Shown: positions 13,765 through 25,658 of the stretch, in pieces
Layout of the letters: every line of letters starts with the position of its first letter
Position numbering within the stretch: the stretch's first letter is position 1
DNA from: Drosophila miranda
Lineage: Eukaryota > Arthropoda > Insecta > Diptera > Drosophilidae
Reading direction: 5' to 3'
NCBI RefSeq assembly: GCF_003369915.1
Contig: NC_046673.1
Location: 9,284,001-9,348,000, forward strand
Length of the DNA stretch: 64,000 bases
Made by a program: the position numbers and the translations under genes
Notes under the pieces: model-generated
What the model was told of the DNA's origin: nothing
Databases searched by the model: none
What the model saw: the letters and a program-made list of their open reading frames with translations, nothing else

Positions 13765-16066
13765 GTAAACGAATCCGAAAATCATTATCGGTCGTTCGAG
13801 TCAAGGGAATTAGCAAACGAAACAATTAGCTAACCGAATGCTAAATATTGTAGAGTTCATTCGATGGCACCCAAGAGAACCCAATAGAGAACAGAGTAGA
13901 GAACTCTAGACGAATGTTGGTGGAAATATTTGAGAATTCCCGCAAAAGTGTTTCATTTAATTGTTCATTCAGAAAGATTTACCAAGTGTATAACAATTTA
14001 TACAGGTTTCAAAGATCTTATGCACATTTAGCAACTTTGGGAGATCGTTTCAGTGCGTCATTAGCCAGGTTCTGGCATATTTTGTTAAACGAAATTAGCT
14101 TAAAATTAGTTTGGTTGATCAATCTAGAGATTTTCAACCCAATTTTGTCGGCTTAGGGCACATCTCTGGCTGGGATTCCCAGGCACAGTACCAAGTATAC
14201 CAAGTATATCAAATGCGATATGACCATGCAACCTAAAGGCGCAATGTCTCACTTTTATGTGCTAATTAATTTGAGATATGCAAAAGCGCAAAAACAAAGC
14301 AAATGCTGCACCATAAACGATCTGAGAGGCACAATCTCTGAATCCCCTCTTGAGTCTCGCTCCCATATGGCACATGCGCTCGTATGTATATGCATCGACT
14401 GACATTGAAGTCTGTCTGGGAGTCTGGGAGTCTGGGACCCCGTCCAAGTCCGAGGTATTTCATTCACACGCAGTTTTTCCAGTTATGCGGCTGCGAAAAA
14501 GACAATCGTAATAAATAATACCCATAGTCGTAGTCGCAGTCGTAGTCGTAGTGTAAACTGGAACCGAATACGATTCTTGCCCGTGGTGTACGTAGTATAT
14601 GCGAGTGCCTCGTAGATATCCACTTGGGATTGGATTTCATCATCTTTGGATCTCTCTCTGTCTCTGATGGAAAGGGAAATTCGAAATGGTAATGGAAATG
14701 AAAATGGAAATGGGGCTGTACTTGTACCTGGCACGAAGGCCAGGTGAAGGGCTGCCATTCCATGATTTGCGGAAGCGTAGGAGTACTACGCATCGAGGTC
14801 GGGGACCATCTCGAAGTTCTCGTTTAGTAGCATAAATTCGTGTAGATTCTTATACATACATATATACAAAATAAGAAATGATGTGGAAACGAAACGAAAC
14901 GCATCGCTGCAGTCCACCCACAGAGCTAAATGCTACGAGACTCTCTCTGCCAGTACCTCTGCTCGCGCCACTGCCGCTGCCGCTGCTTCTGCCTCTGCCG
15001 GGCTGTCATCTCGATACTGTAACATTAACGGATGGCGTTACGCTGCCGTTGCCGTTTCGGTTCCTGTTCTCCTTCATTGCACATGCGTGCACCGCCTGTC
15101 CTCTGGCTTCCCACCAGGTTCAATCGATGCCCGATAAGGTCATCGTAGATTTGTTGTTCCTTTTCGCCTAATGAATAAAGTGAAAGATTGCGCCCATAAA
15201 TCACAAATTGAAAACACAATATGAAATGGAGCCGAAAGAAATGCAGGTGTCAGAGCCAGAGCCAGAGCCAGAGCCAGAGCCAGATCCGTAGCTACATATG
15301 TTAATTAACAGCTGTTTGGCTGGTTTTGCAGCACGTGACCGGGCAGCAGGCCATTACCATTAACCAAATTGAATTGTTGTGTGCTTGCTGTAAACGCTTT
15401 ACACTGTATTTACATATTTGTGCTTTCAATTTGTTTGTCTTGTTCGTGCGTGTGCCCCGAACGTGTTTGATCCTAACAGGCAGTCAAAGGGCCATTACAT
15501 TTGGTCTTCGCTTACAGTTCGTTTTCCTGTTCTCTTACATTATCCTAACATACCGATAACAGCGGTAACATAACGGTGGACAGGCGTGAGAGGCAACAGA
15601 TGGGTGCCATGACACGTTTCAACAAATTCGTTTTATTTCCCCAATTATTTATTAATAAAAGTGTCGCGATGTTCCGATGCCGATGCGCTGCGCTGCTCTG
15701 TCTGCGCTGGTGGGGGATTTTTTTATTATTATTATTTTCACGCCTTCAGCATTTCGGCTAGTTCTCGCATTTCTCGACTATTTTGGGTATAATTTTTTAT
15801 TAATCAATTACGGCGCTGTTTGTCTCGCCAATTAGATCTCGATTGTTGGGGGGCACATGCATACATAAATATACATACATACATACGTAGTATCTGTGGG
15901 AGTAGATCGTTTATTTATTTCGTTCAATTACTCCTCAATGGTCGCCTTGCGTCCCCAATTGAGCGATACCGAAGGGAGCCCCAATTCGACACGGGGTTAA
16001 AGATGTAACAAAGATTTCACCTAATGTAATATCTTACTCACTCTTTCCATCTCTCTGTAATTGCAG
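13765..16066. other. probable last 5' intron of the transporter gene
   Basis: No gene recognised. It contains GTAGTC (about 14525-14555) and AGAGCC (15251-15285) hexamer arrays. It ends in a pyrimidine-rich acceptor (TGTAATTGCAG, AG at 16065-16066) that opens the leader exon carrying the start codon. Confidence 0.4.
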
Positions 16067-16188
16067 ATCGCTAAGCAAGGCACACACAACTGTACTTTTC
16101 TAAGCAGCCCTTGGCAGCACACAAGTCGATCAATTTAATATCCTTTTTGCTACGCGCACAAAAAGCCAACAAAAACTTGAACTATAGA

Positions 16189-18856
16189 ATGGTAGAAGGT
16201 GATTCTGCAAAAGGTAAAAGCGAATGTAAGTATCCCTTGCTGAAGCACAGCCAGGAGCCAACCATTGGATCATTGATTCTAATCTACGGGAACAACCCCT
16301 GTCCGATCCTATCTCATCCACAGCCTATAATGTAGAAGCTGGACTACAGCCGAACTACAATCAGAGCGCAGCAAGCAATCCATCAAACCATTCGACTGGC
16401 AACGCGACTGGCAACGCCAACGCCAATCCGCACATCGACAACCGAGCGATCATCCAGCCATATTCCCTGGGCACAGGCGCCAAGCAGCCGGAGTATCAGT
16501 TTGCGGCAGACAATCGCGGCTACGAGCCGGACACGACCACCACCAATGGCAAGCAGGACGTAGAGCGTGCGGTGGGCGGCGCTGCCGGCGACAGCAGCAC
16601 CACCGAACACAATGGCAATGGCAATGGCAAGGACAAGGGGCGGAAGGGCAAGAAGGGGGCACCGCTCCCGGAGCCAACGAGTCCGATAGTCGCCAACTTC
16701 GAGCGGGCCATCGAGCTGTGCGGCTATGGCAAGTTCCACTATATACTGCTGGCCATTTGCGGCCTGGTCAGTACATCGGAGGAAATGGACGTCATCTCGA
16801 TGTCGTTCATCCTGCCGTCGGCCGAGTGCGACCTGGATCTCAATACGGAGACCAAGGGTTGGCTCAATTCGATCATCTTTATTGGCATGATGGTGGGCGC
16901 CTATTTCTGGGGCAGCATCGCCGACAGCTTTGGCCGCAAGAAGGTGCTGATTGTCATCTCGTTCATGAATGCCTTTTGCATTGTCGCGTCGTCGTTTTCG
17001 CAAACTTACTCGTTTTTCATGCTGTTTCGATTTCTCAATGGCGCAGCGTAAGTATCTCGATCACCCGATCAGCGGATCAGCCGATCAGCCGAACACCCGA
17101 AGACCGAATCTCTCCCAGCATGTAACCCTCCCCGCCCAGCCTATTCTCTACCATCTCCCATCATCCATTATCGATCAGTGTTGTTCGAGTGACACACGGG
17201 CCCGAACCCCGGGGCAGGGTGTTAATTCAATTAACTTTGTTATAAATAACAACAAAATATTTGAGCCACAATATCGTGACTGTTTATGCTAATTAAAGGC
17301 TCGAATCCGAGTCCGAGTCCGCGTCCGCGTCCGAAACCATTGCTGCCACAACCAAACAGAAAAAAAAACACCACAGACACAAACGAAATTGGAAAATCTC
17401 GGTGCGACCCCCTTGGGCAGGCCTTGGCCCCCTGGCTATGATTTACTTCGTAAATTAGTCATCCATCATCATCCACGCTCATATTGATCATTATTTTTCC
17501 CAATCGTCTGCTAATTACTTGAGCGCACTCCCAGAAATATTTCGCAATGTTCGGCCAGTCCAGGCCAGGCCATTCCATAGACATTGGTCATAGTGGGGTA
17601 TAAAGGACCTGGACCTGGACATGGACCTGGGCTGCTGCAAGAGAAGATTCGAGACTCGAGACTCTTTTGAACTGTGAACATTTGTGAATGGTATTTGTGT
17701 TGTCTTTCGTTTCAGGCTCGGAGGCAGTGGTCCTGTCATCTGGTCGTACTTTGCCGAATTCCAACCGAAAGCGAAACGAGGCTCCATGCTGAGCTTCATG
17801 GCTGCCTTCTGGACCTTTGGTAACCTGTTTGTGGCCGGCCTGGCCTGGCTGATCATACCCACGGACATTGGCTTCAAGACCCCATATTTCACATACAACT
17901 CGTGGCGCATCTTCCTGCTGGTCTGCTCGCTGCCATCCTTCCTGGTCGGCTTCCTGCTCTTCTACCTGCCCGAGTCGCCCAAATTTCTGCTGACGCGCGG
18001 CAAGAAGGATCGCGCCCTGGCCATCTTCCGCGGCATCTTTGTGACGAACACCCGCAAGCGGCCGGACGAGTACATGGTCTACGATCTGGAGATGGACGAA
18101 AAGCTGCTCGAGAGCTCGGCCAACAGCAAGAACAAGTACTCGCGCATGGTCAGCGGCATGGTGGACCACAGTCGTGCCCTCTTCAAGTCGCCCATCCTCA
18201 GATTCACCATAGTCTCGATCACCATTAACTTTACATTCCACATTGGCTACTACGGACTGTTGATGTGGTTCCCAGAGCTGTTCAATCGCTTCGAGGAGTA
18301 CGAGAAGGCCTTCCCCGAGTCGTCGGCCGGCGTCTGTACGGTCACCGAGTATGTGGTGGGCATTGCCCGCGAGAGTGCCAACAACGGCACCTGCTCGTCG
18401 GACATACCCCAGTCGGTGTTCATGGAGTCGCTCATCTCGCTCGCCTCTGCGCTGCCCGCCAACCTGCTGGCCATCCTCGGCATGGACATGCTGGGGCGGA
18501 AGTTCTTCCTGATTGCCGGCACCATGACTGCCGGCATTTGCTCGGCCCTCATGTACTTTGTGCGCAGCTCTCTGCAGAATCTCATCGTGTCGGCGATCTT
18601 CAGCGGGGCCATCTCGGCAGCCAATGCCGCCCTCGACTGTCTCATCACCGAAGTATTCCCCACCAAGCTGCGGGCCACCGGCGTGGCCATCTCCATGGTG
18701 GCGGCCCGTCTCGGCGGCATCATTGGCAACATTGTGATTGCCCAGCTGCTGGACAACTACTGTCCCTCGCCGACGTTCATTGTCTCGGGCCTGCTCATCG
18801 GCGGCGGTCTCATGTGCCTCCTGTTGCCCAATACGACGCGGAAGGAGCTCAACTAA
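16189..18856 (+). CDS. SV2-like major facilitator superfamily transporter
   Basis: Coding exons are 16189-16225, 16324-17047 and 17716-18856, joining in frame to 633 residues. The leader exon starts at 16067 after an acceptor, and the ATG at 16189 is the first in frame. The protein has a polar cytosolic N-terminus of about 145 residues followed by about 12 membrane segments. Between TM2 and TM3 is the facilitator signature (GSIADSFGRKK, near residues 205-215). A luminal loop in the second half has cysteines and an NNGT glycosylation sequon, the layout of SV2 and SV2-like proteins. The family sits in vesicle or plasma membranes and most insect members have no proven substrate. My best guess for the melanogaster homologue is the X-linked CG3168, from memory and unverified. 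Intron 16226-16323 is short; intron 17048-17715 lies between the TM4-TM5 coding parts. Confidence 0.85.
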
Positions 18857-19840
18857 GAACATCAATCAGTAGTGTCCTGTCTGTCTCCGGTCCTGGTGCT
18901 ACAAATCGCCACCAAATAATACCACAAATCGCCAAAAAAAGAGAAAAATATACATACATATATATAGCAACCGATCAGCAGAGCAGCTGCAGAAATACGA
19001 ACAGGAATGCCCCACACCCCACACCCCACACCCTACGACCCACAATTTCCATTTTCCTCCCCTTAGCCCTTTGCCCCTTGACCTTCGCCCCTTTCCCCAA
19101 CGGGGAAGGAAGCGGTGGTTGTATCTGTGTATATATGGTGTGTGCTATAGAACACGACTATTTGTATCATCAGTAATTATTATACGATAGCGATAACGAT
19201 AGCGATATTTCTTGTGTGTGGTCTAATTTTAACGCCTTTTACAAATGTCTATCGGAATTTAAATCGGAATAACAAGCAACAACAAAAAACAAAACAAACT
19301 AACAAAGAAGCCCCTAAGCCAGCGAGAAGATATAGCAGCTAGGATCGATTGCGATCGATTTATGTACGATATTGTATGTACGATATGTATTTTGTGTATT
19401 AGTGGTAGTAAGTAACATATATACATATACATATTTGGCAAGCGCCGGCGCCGGCTGAAGCAACAGCAGATGGTGAGACGACACCAAAGGTGGCCAAAAT
19501 CGAAAGGAAAAACCAACCGAAACTCCCTCTGCTGTCAATTATTGTTTGTTATTATTGCTATTTAATAATACATATTATATAGAACACACATACGTATATA
19601 ACCTTATCTTTATATAACCATTTTATATAACATATAGTATACATATGTATATGTACCATATGTATGTATATATATATATTTTTTTTTTGTTTTTTTTCTC
19701 GTCGTCATATGGGACAAAGCACAGGAAGTGAAGGAATATTTGTAAAATTTAGTTATGTCATTACAAGTTACGCTACATATACATACATACATACATACTA
19801 TGTACAAGAAAAAACCAAATAAAAAAAGAACAAACCACAA
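18857..19840 (+). terminator. 3' UTR and poly(A) signal of the transporter gene
   Basis: AATAAA is at 19818-19823, about 0.96 kb after the stop, followed by an A/T-rich tract. The interval has the features of a fly 3' UTR: ACACCCC repeats (about 19010-19035), a GATAACGATAGC repeat (about 19187-19206) and TATG microsatellites. The cleavage site itself is inferred. Confidence 0.45.
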
Positions 19841-20568
19841 GATTGCTGTGTATTTGAATCGGGGTCAAAATTCCACATACAGATCCAAAGGGCTTCTCAG
19901 CGACTGACACGCTCCACCCACATAGCCGGGATAGAGATCAGCACGAATCGCGCATCTGCGGATTGGAACACGCGACTTGCCCAATATTTATTTGCTCAAT
20001 GAATCTCCAACGGGCTGGGGCAAATATTGACGAGGACGTGGAGCTGGAGCTGGCCAGCAGGCCGGAATTAGTGTTAATTAAATAAATACACGGCCAGATT
20101 CGCAGACTCACAGATTCAACACGAGAACGCTAGGCTTCTTCTCCAATTTAGCCATACAAACAGATCAGATCTCTGCTCTGTAAGCATGTCTGTATTCTTC
20201 CATTCTTAGATATAATAGAAAATAATATCTAGTAGAGATAAGTATACCCTGAGTACACACAATTATTTATAGGGATGTACAAAAAATCTTGAAATTTATT
20301 TGTGGTGAGACATATAAATACCTTCCTTTAATGTCCTGCAGATTGTGTGGATGTGGATGTGAATATTTTATGAAAGCACTGCTTTTAGTTTTGTATTTGT
20401 GTTTTTGGAATAACTAATTATGCGATTTAATTCTGAAATTCCATTGCATTTATTCAAATCTTATTGTCGAGTCACGTCTGCCGCTTATAATAAAAGTATA
20501 ACATGATTTTAACAATTAATCCAACAACAGCTTTTAATGCACATCCATAAATTGTAGATTGCTAGTAA

Positions 20569-20817
20569 CCTCCCCAGCATCGGGCATCGGATATCTTTGG
20601 TGTCATTCAGATAGGACTCGTAGCACTACCATCACACCGAAATTGGTACAAATATGATATCGTACATATGGTATATTATATATCTCATGTGGAATCATTG
20701 GATGATCAGGCAGGATTTCTTTTCATGACATCGGGTACCCTTGCAGAGCCCAAGGAACTGGCACACAAATTGGAAATGGAACCACTGCAGGCTACGGAGG
20801 AGAACCAACTTGATTAA
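20569..20817 (+). other. unrecognised open frame, possible exon or gene relic
   Basis: This frame is open for 82 codons, following a stop and CCCAG at 20569-20577 that could act as an acceptor, and ends with TAA at 20815-20817. The last 40 codons are hydrophilic and rich in Glu, Lys and Leu, with composition like real protein. No start codon opens the frame and no family is recognised. It could be a terminal exon, a gene relic or chance. Confidence 0.2.
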
Positions 20818-20943
20818 GATTACATTTTAAACGTACTTTGTTGGAATTTCCCGGACATAAAAGTTCAGGAAAAAGTACACCGTATCGGTTTTACCAGATG
20901 TTACCCACCCTACGGGCGCGTTTCGCCACGATCGACTCTCCCT

Positions 20944-21171
20944 TTAGGTCCTCACACACAAATTTTGCTGTGACGAAGGACCGGGCCCTGGAAAGACTGA
21001 GAAGCTGTACCTCGGCCTGAGAACTTCCTTACAGAACATGGAAGCGATCCAGGGGAAATCCTTAAACTCCAGCAGAGTTACCAAGGTAATGAAGGCGAGG
21101 CCGGAGCAGAGGAGTGCCCAGAGAAGGATACTTCCAGTTTCCGCTCGAAAGCTCCGTCGGGCCCAAAGCAT
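20944..21171 (-). other. unrecognised small ORF with one membrane segment
   Basis: From the ATG at 21171 the minus frame encodes about 75 residues. A hydrophobic stretch near residues 15-33 (containing LLWALLCSGLAF) could be a signal anchor. The same frame continues past the stop with only two further stops down to about 20698. I recognise no family. A GTAAGG soon after the hydrophobic part could be a donor, so this may be a decayed or lineage-specific gene lying just beyond seipin on the same strand. Confidence 0.2.
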
Positions 21172-21774
21172 AGCCACAACGTTTTCTGTTTTTCAATGTG
21201 CATTCCACTTATTTCTGATCATTTTACCTGGACTTACCGCCCCCGCAGGACAATCATGACCCATGTTAGCGTGACTTTGTCCTTGCATTCGCATACAACA
21301 TCTTGAGGCTTGTTTGGATGGGATAGATCCCATCAATCAGTAAATAATGACCATAAATATAACATATCATAATTAGAGCCAAATATCTTAAGTATTATGG
21401 TACTTGGTGGGGATAGAGCCCATTCCGAACGGAATGGAGATGTATGGACGCTTGGGGGGCACTCAATTGCGAGACAGCCGCACTGAGAACCCGCAAGAAG
21501 AACTACAGAGAATGAATATTGCAATATTTCAACTTGAACTGAAATGTATTCATAGTGATTGACTGGGCTGTGATGATTACAATTAGAGTTAGGCATTATA
21601 CGACCGCAAGAATACTTCAGATAGAATGCAAATGTGGCTGCCCTGCAGCATCGTAGGAGTACTTAGTTAATCCTAAATCTATTAGTCTTTGGCTCAAGCG
21701 TCGCGTTCGCCGTTCTGCTACTGCTACTGCTACTGCTTTCGATGGTCATCATTGGTCACGTTACGATGGCGACG

Positions 21775-23033
21775 TCATTGGTCGGTCCGTTTCGTTTTGC
21801 GCTGACGCAGTGCATCCTTGGCGTCCCGGCCAAGGCTGTGCTTGTCCAGGGACTTTTCCACCATCAGATCATCGGCATCGCCACCACCAACATCGGCTAT
21901 GTCAGACTTCTCGTCCAGCGAGAGAAGATCGTCGTCGCGCAGGCTACTCATGCTCGTGCTGGAGAGGATCACACTGCCTGCACCGGACTGCAGCGTGTTC
22001 GTGAGCCGTGCGTACTTGATTTGTAAACTGTGCAGCCAGCTGGCGTCGGACCAGTGGTACCAGCTGAGCAGAAAAACGACCAATATAAAGAATAGATTGG
22101 TGCTAATGGCTGGAAATGGATCAGGCGCAAACAGAACAAAATAGAATTAGATGATAGTCGCCTCCCAGCGTGCCAACTCAATTTAAACATACCCACTATG
22201 GCCGAGAGGACGGGCCAATTAAACATTATATAACGCAGGCCGGTAAAATCAGCCACTATGTGAAGGGTGACCGTATAGAACTGGATCTTCTGCGACTGTA
22301 TCTCCACGTAGACATCGGTGATGGGGTGCTGTCGCTCCTCCAGATAGCGTGAGAATATCTCGACGGGCACCTGCTGGAACTCCTCCTTCCAGCCGAGCAC
22401 ATACAGGGGACTGAGGGCCCACGTGGATATCATACGGATGAGCGGTGATCGATAGCGCATCATTGCCGAGCGGCAGGAGTGGCCGCGCAGCATAGAGTCA
22501 TAGTCGCGCATTTCAGCGCACACCATGAACATGCCCAGCTCAAGATTCTGCGGCGACTCTGGCATATCAATGTTCACGATAACCTTGTACGCCTGGCCCA
22601 CCATCAGCAGCTGTTGCTTCTTGGTCAGCGAGACGTGGGCGTGGGGAAAGGTGCAGGGCGTACTTGTCTCCAGGCATGTTCTACATTTGGTCAAATAATC
22701 GATATAGAATAGAATCGGGAACGTCCCGTCGGGATTGCTCTTTACTCACTTGAACTGCATGTGAACGGGACGCGTGTGCGAAATGGCCGGCATGTAGATA
22801 TAGTAGAAGGCCGCGTACATGAACACTGCCAGCCAGATGATCAGGACGACGGCAAAGGCGATCAGTCCCAGGCGCAGCACCAGCTCCCGCACAGTTCCAA
22901 CCTTTTCGTCCGCTTTGCTGCGCACCCGATCGTACACATTCCACCCCACATTTAGAGCTGGCCGGACCAAAAAGCGTCGCCCCAGACCCAGCGGATCAAA
23001 GCAGAACACGATGAAGCGCAGCAGGAAGTTCAT
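21775..23033 (-). CDS. Seipin (lipid-droplet biogenesis protein)
   Basis: Three coding exons on the minus strand, 23033-22750, 22680-22193 and 22109-21775, join in phase to give 368 residues. Seipin is an ER membrane protein that forms rings at ER-lipid droplet contacts and organises triglyceride packaging. The predicted protein has the family layout: a short cytosolic N-terminus, TM1 near residues 52-81, a long luminal domain with the conserved MPESPQN and LGMFMVC motifs, TM2 near 248-272 and a polar cytosolic tail rich in Ser and Asp. The frame remains open upstream without an ATG, so the ATG at 23033 is the start. Both introns are short (69 and 83 nt) with standard GT and AG ends. Confidence 0.9.
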
Positions 23034-24090
23034 GATGTTGTTGGCCTTGACCGAAGCGAATCGAGCAGCGAATGCACCACACAAACTGAGGCGTCGCCAA
23101 GTTGACAGCAACTAAATACGGTTATTGTTATTGCTGTGCAATAAGTATTCTGTACGTATCAACCGATTGCTTATCGACTTGATAGTGGACCGACCGGCTT
23201 TCGGTTTTGGGCTATTGCTAGATTTGCCCGGCCCTCTCGCTCGCACGCACGCTTGCCCCTATCTGCCCCTCGCTCTGGCCCAGAGCTGATTCATGTGCTC
23301 TTAAAGAGTCCGCCCGCCGTCGATAGCAAGCGCTAGACGTTGTACCAGCTCAAAGGTCAACGGCAGCGACAGCAGCGCAACAGGCAGCAGATTTGAGCTT
23401 TTGGATTTCTGGCATTCGTTGCCGGCGTTTTCAATTATTATTGTTGAGATGATCAGATTTCGGATAGCAACAACATCCACTATTTATTTAGTTAGTCAGT
23501 CAGCCGGTTCATTCATCGTGACCGAACATCGAATGCCGAAAAATATCATTTTCCTCAACCAATTACACATATAACTGCAATATATAAGGTGGATATGCTT
23601 GAATATACTTTTTTCATACTAATACAAGCCGAACAAATAAAATATATTTAAATTTAAATGTTCTCTCGAATTTGTCGGGCTATCGATATTCGCCACCGAT
23701 GCACGAGCACTCACGACACAGCCCTGTACGATTGTTGTCATTGTCTGGAATTTTTTTATACATACACACGTCGGCATAAGTATTTTAACAAACTCTACGA
23801 TTTTGACGAATTGCTACGTGTTACAGCTCTCTTATCTGGTTTACCGCTAAGTACATGAATTCATAAAGTATATTGCAAATTATCTTCGTAGTTGCATTTT
23901 GCGTTTTCTTAATATGCTTCTTATTCTCATTCGTCATCTCATCTTGGCTGGACAAAAGTATTTTGTCAGAACTTCAATTAATTTGCATTGATCTGCTGTT
24001 GATAGAAAGCGAAACCATTTTTACGGATTATCTCAGTTTAGAGATTGTAAATGCTGATACAAATAGTTTTCGTTCAATAATTTGTGAAAT
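23034..24090. other. seipin upstream region to the Tc1 relic
   Basis: The first 300 bases contain the presumed seipin leader and promoter on the minus strand, with GC-rich CTCGCTCGCACGC-type sequence near 23240. From about 23560 the DNA becomes AT-rich. No coding sequence is recognised. Confidence 0.35.
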
Positions 24091-24474
24091 ATGAGTAACC
24101 GAAAGGAATTCAGTGAATCTCTTAAAAATGAAATAATAGTGAAGTTCAACTCTGGTTGATTATAGTATATTTCACGTCAGACAATCTGCGATCAAAAAAC
24201 AAATTTTAAAAAACCAACACTGCAAAAAACGCTACACGTTGTGGCAGACCACGAAAGACAACTGCCAAGGTAGACACTTAATTTGCGGCAATTTAAGCAG
24301 GATGTCTTGAGAACTCCTCGATCGGTTGCCAATGCCTTGAAGGAAACAGGAAATTTTGATGTCAGTGATCGGACAATACGTAGACGTCTTAAGGAAACTG
24401 ATTTTGGAACATATATTACCAGAGCTATACTGCAAATAGCACAGCGCAATAAGTTAAAGCGCCTTGAGTTTTGA
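24091..24474 (+). mobile_element. decayed Tc1/mariner-family transposase, 5' part only
   Basis: The frame opens with a Tc1-type N-terminus (ATG at 24091) and is then broken by a stop and frame shifts. From about 24300 it resumes as the second helix-turn-helix of a Tc1 transposase, with the characteristic TPRSVANALKETG and DRTIRRRLKE strings, and ends at KRLEF. The DDE catalytic region is absent, so this is a truncated, inactive copy. It lies immediately upstream of the first candidate exon of the tetraspanin gene. Confidence 0.75.
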
Positions 24475-24479
24475 GAAGA

Positions 24480-24613
24480 TCTGCACACGGCGGCGCAGCA
24501 ACAGCCAAGACGGTAAGTCCAACAATACTCGCAGCAGACAAAGAAGTACTGGAAAAAATGCAATTATTTTTTTTTTTAGGAGAAAACCAACAGTATTAAC
24601 TACAAGCAGATCA
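24480..24613 (+). other. candidate 5' leader and leader intron of the tetraspanin gene
   Basis: A good donor (ACG|GTAAGT, GT at 24513-24514) is followed after 66 nt by a poly-U acceptor ending at 24579. The second leader segment runs from 24580 to the ATG at 24614. If real, the first exon begins at or inside the Tc1 relic. Start site unknown. Confidence 0.35.
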
Positions 24614-25658
24614 ATGAGTAACTATAGATACCAGAATGAAGCTGGTGGTGGAGTGAGTGGCTACAGCGGTATAGAGGTGCGCGACATGCATCCGCGGATG
24701 ATGCATCCGCACCACTTCACATTTGTCAGCACTTGCGTGAAGTACATGATCTTCATGCTAAATTTCATATTCTGGCTATTCGGTGGCCTTCTTCTGGGCA
24801 TCGGCATCTACGCATTCAAGGACAAGTGGGAACAGGCCAATGGCGGGGTCAGGCTGGAAACCATCTACGATTGGATACTCAACATTTCGCTGGTGATGAT
24901 CATCACGGGAATTGTCATATTTGTGGTAAGCTTTGCTGGCTGCCTCGGAGCGTTGCGCGAAAACACCTGCCTACTGAAGTTTTACTCCATGTACCTGCTC
25001 CTTTTCTTTCTCATGGAAATGGCCATTGGTGAGCCGAGTCGATTTCGATGTACCTTGGCGGCTCTGAACTATGAAATTCTCAATTTTAGCCATCGTTTGC
25101 TTCGTCTTTCCCCAACTTATGAACACATTCCTGGAGAAGGAGTTCACAGAAACCATTATACACTCTTATCGCGATGATCCCGATCTGCAGAATTTTGTAG
25201 ACTTTGCCCAGCAAGAGTTCAAATGCTGCGGACTTAGTAATGCTGGCTACCAGGATTGGGGTAAGTTCCCGCCCATTGCAACAATATATGACTATAGATT
25301 GAATAAAACATTAACACTCAACGGACCCACAGGTAAGAACGAGTACTTCAACTGCTCCTCACCGTCCGTGGAAAGGTGCGGGGTCCCCTATAGCTGCTGC
25401 ATCAATGCCACCGACATCAGTTCGGGTCTAGTCAACATTATGTGCGGCTATGGGGTGCAGGAGCACACTGTGGTAGCCGCCAGCAAGCTCATCTGGACCA
25501 GCGCATGCATCGAAACCGTACGCGTCTGGGCTGAACGCAACCTGTATGTGATTGCTGGTATTGCCCTGGGCATTGCTCTCATCCAGCTCCTTGTCATATA
25601 TCTGGCCAAGACACTTGAGGGTCAAATCGAGCTGCAGAAGTCGCGATGGGCGGCGTGA
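24614..25658 (+). CDS. Tsp3A: TspanC8 tetraspanin, probably Tsp3A
   Basis: Exons 24614-25028, 25090-25260 and 25333-25658 give 303 residues with four membrane segments, near residues 44-66, 91-113, 120-150 and 270-292. The large extracellular loop has the CCG motif, a PYSCC motif and eight cysteines in all, which defines the TspanC8 subgroup. These escort the metalloprotease ADAM10 (Kuzbanian) from the ER to the surface and promote Notch signalling. Flies have three TspanC8 proteins and only Tsp3A is X-linked, hence the name. The second intron (25261-25332) is 72 nt, keeps frame and has no stop, so retention would add 24 residues to the loop. AATAAA at 26212-26217 may end the transcript. Confidence 0.85.

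Larger units (their letters stand above)
19841..21774. other. intergenic region and seipin 3' flank
   Basis: No recognised gene. Two weak coding-like stretches (20569-20817 on + and 20944-21171 on -) are listed separately. A minus-strand AATAAA (20452-20457) could be a distant seipin poly(A) signal, but it lies 1.3 kb from the stop, so this is uncertain. Confidence 0.35.

Noticed and set aside
16383-17003. Minus-strand open frame (206 codons) over transporter exon 2
   Set aside because: Antisense shadow of the coding exon; no domain and no splice or promoter support.
17588-18865. Long minus-strand open frame (425 codons) over the transporter
   Set aside because: It is the antisense of a GC-rich, codon-biased exon whose plus frame is a clear facilitator transporter. 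The composition (many His, Glu, Arg) is typical of a shadow frame.
23034-23111. Longer seipin N-terminus from 23111
   Set aside because: The upstream extension has no ATG at its start (the first codon is TTG). The ATG at 23033 begins the family-like sequence.
24464-24613. Upstream in-frame extension of the tetraspanin (50 extra residues)
   Set aside because: The extension crosses a probable 66-nt leader intron and the end of the Tc1 relic, and lacks a conserved N-terminus. The ATG at 24614 gives the expected length.
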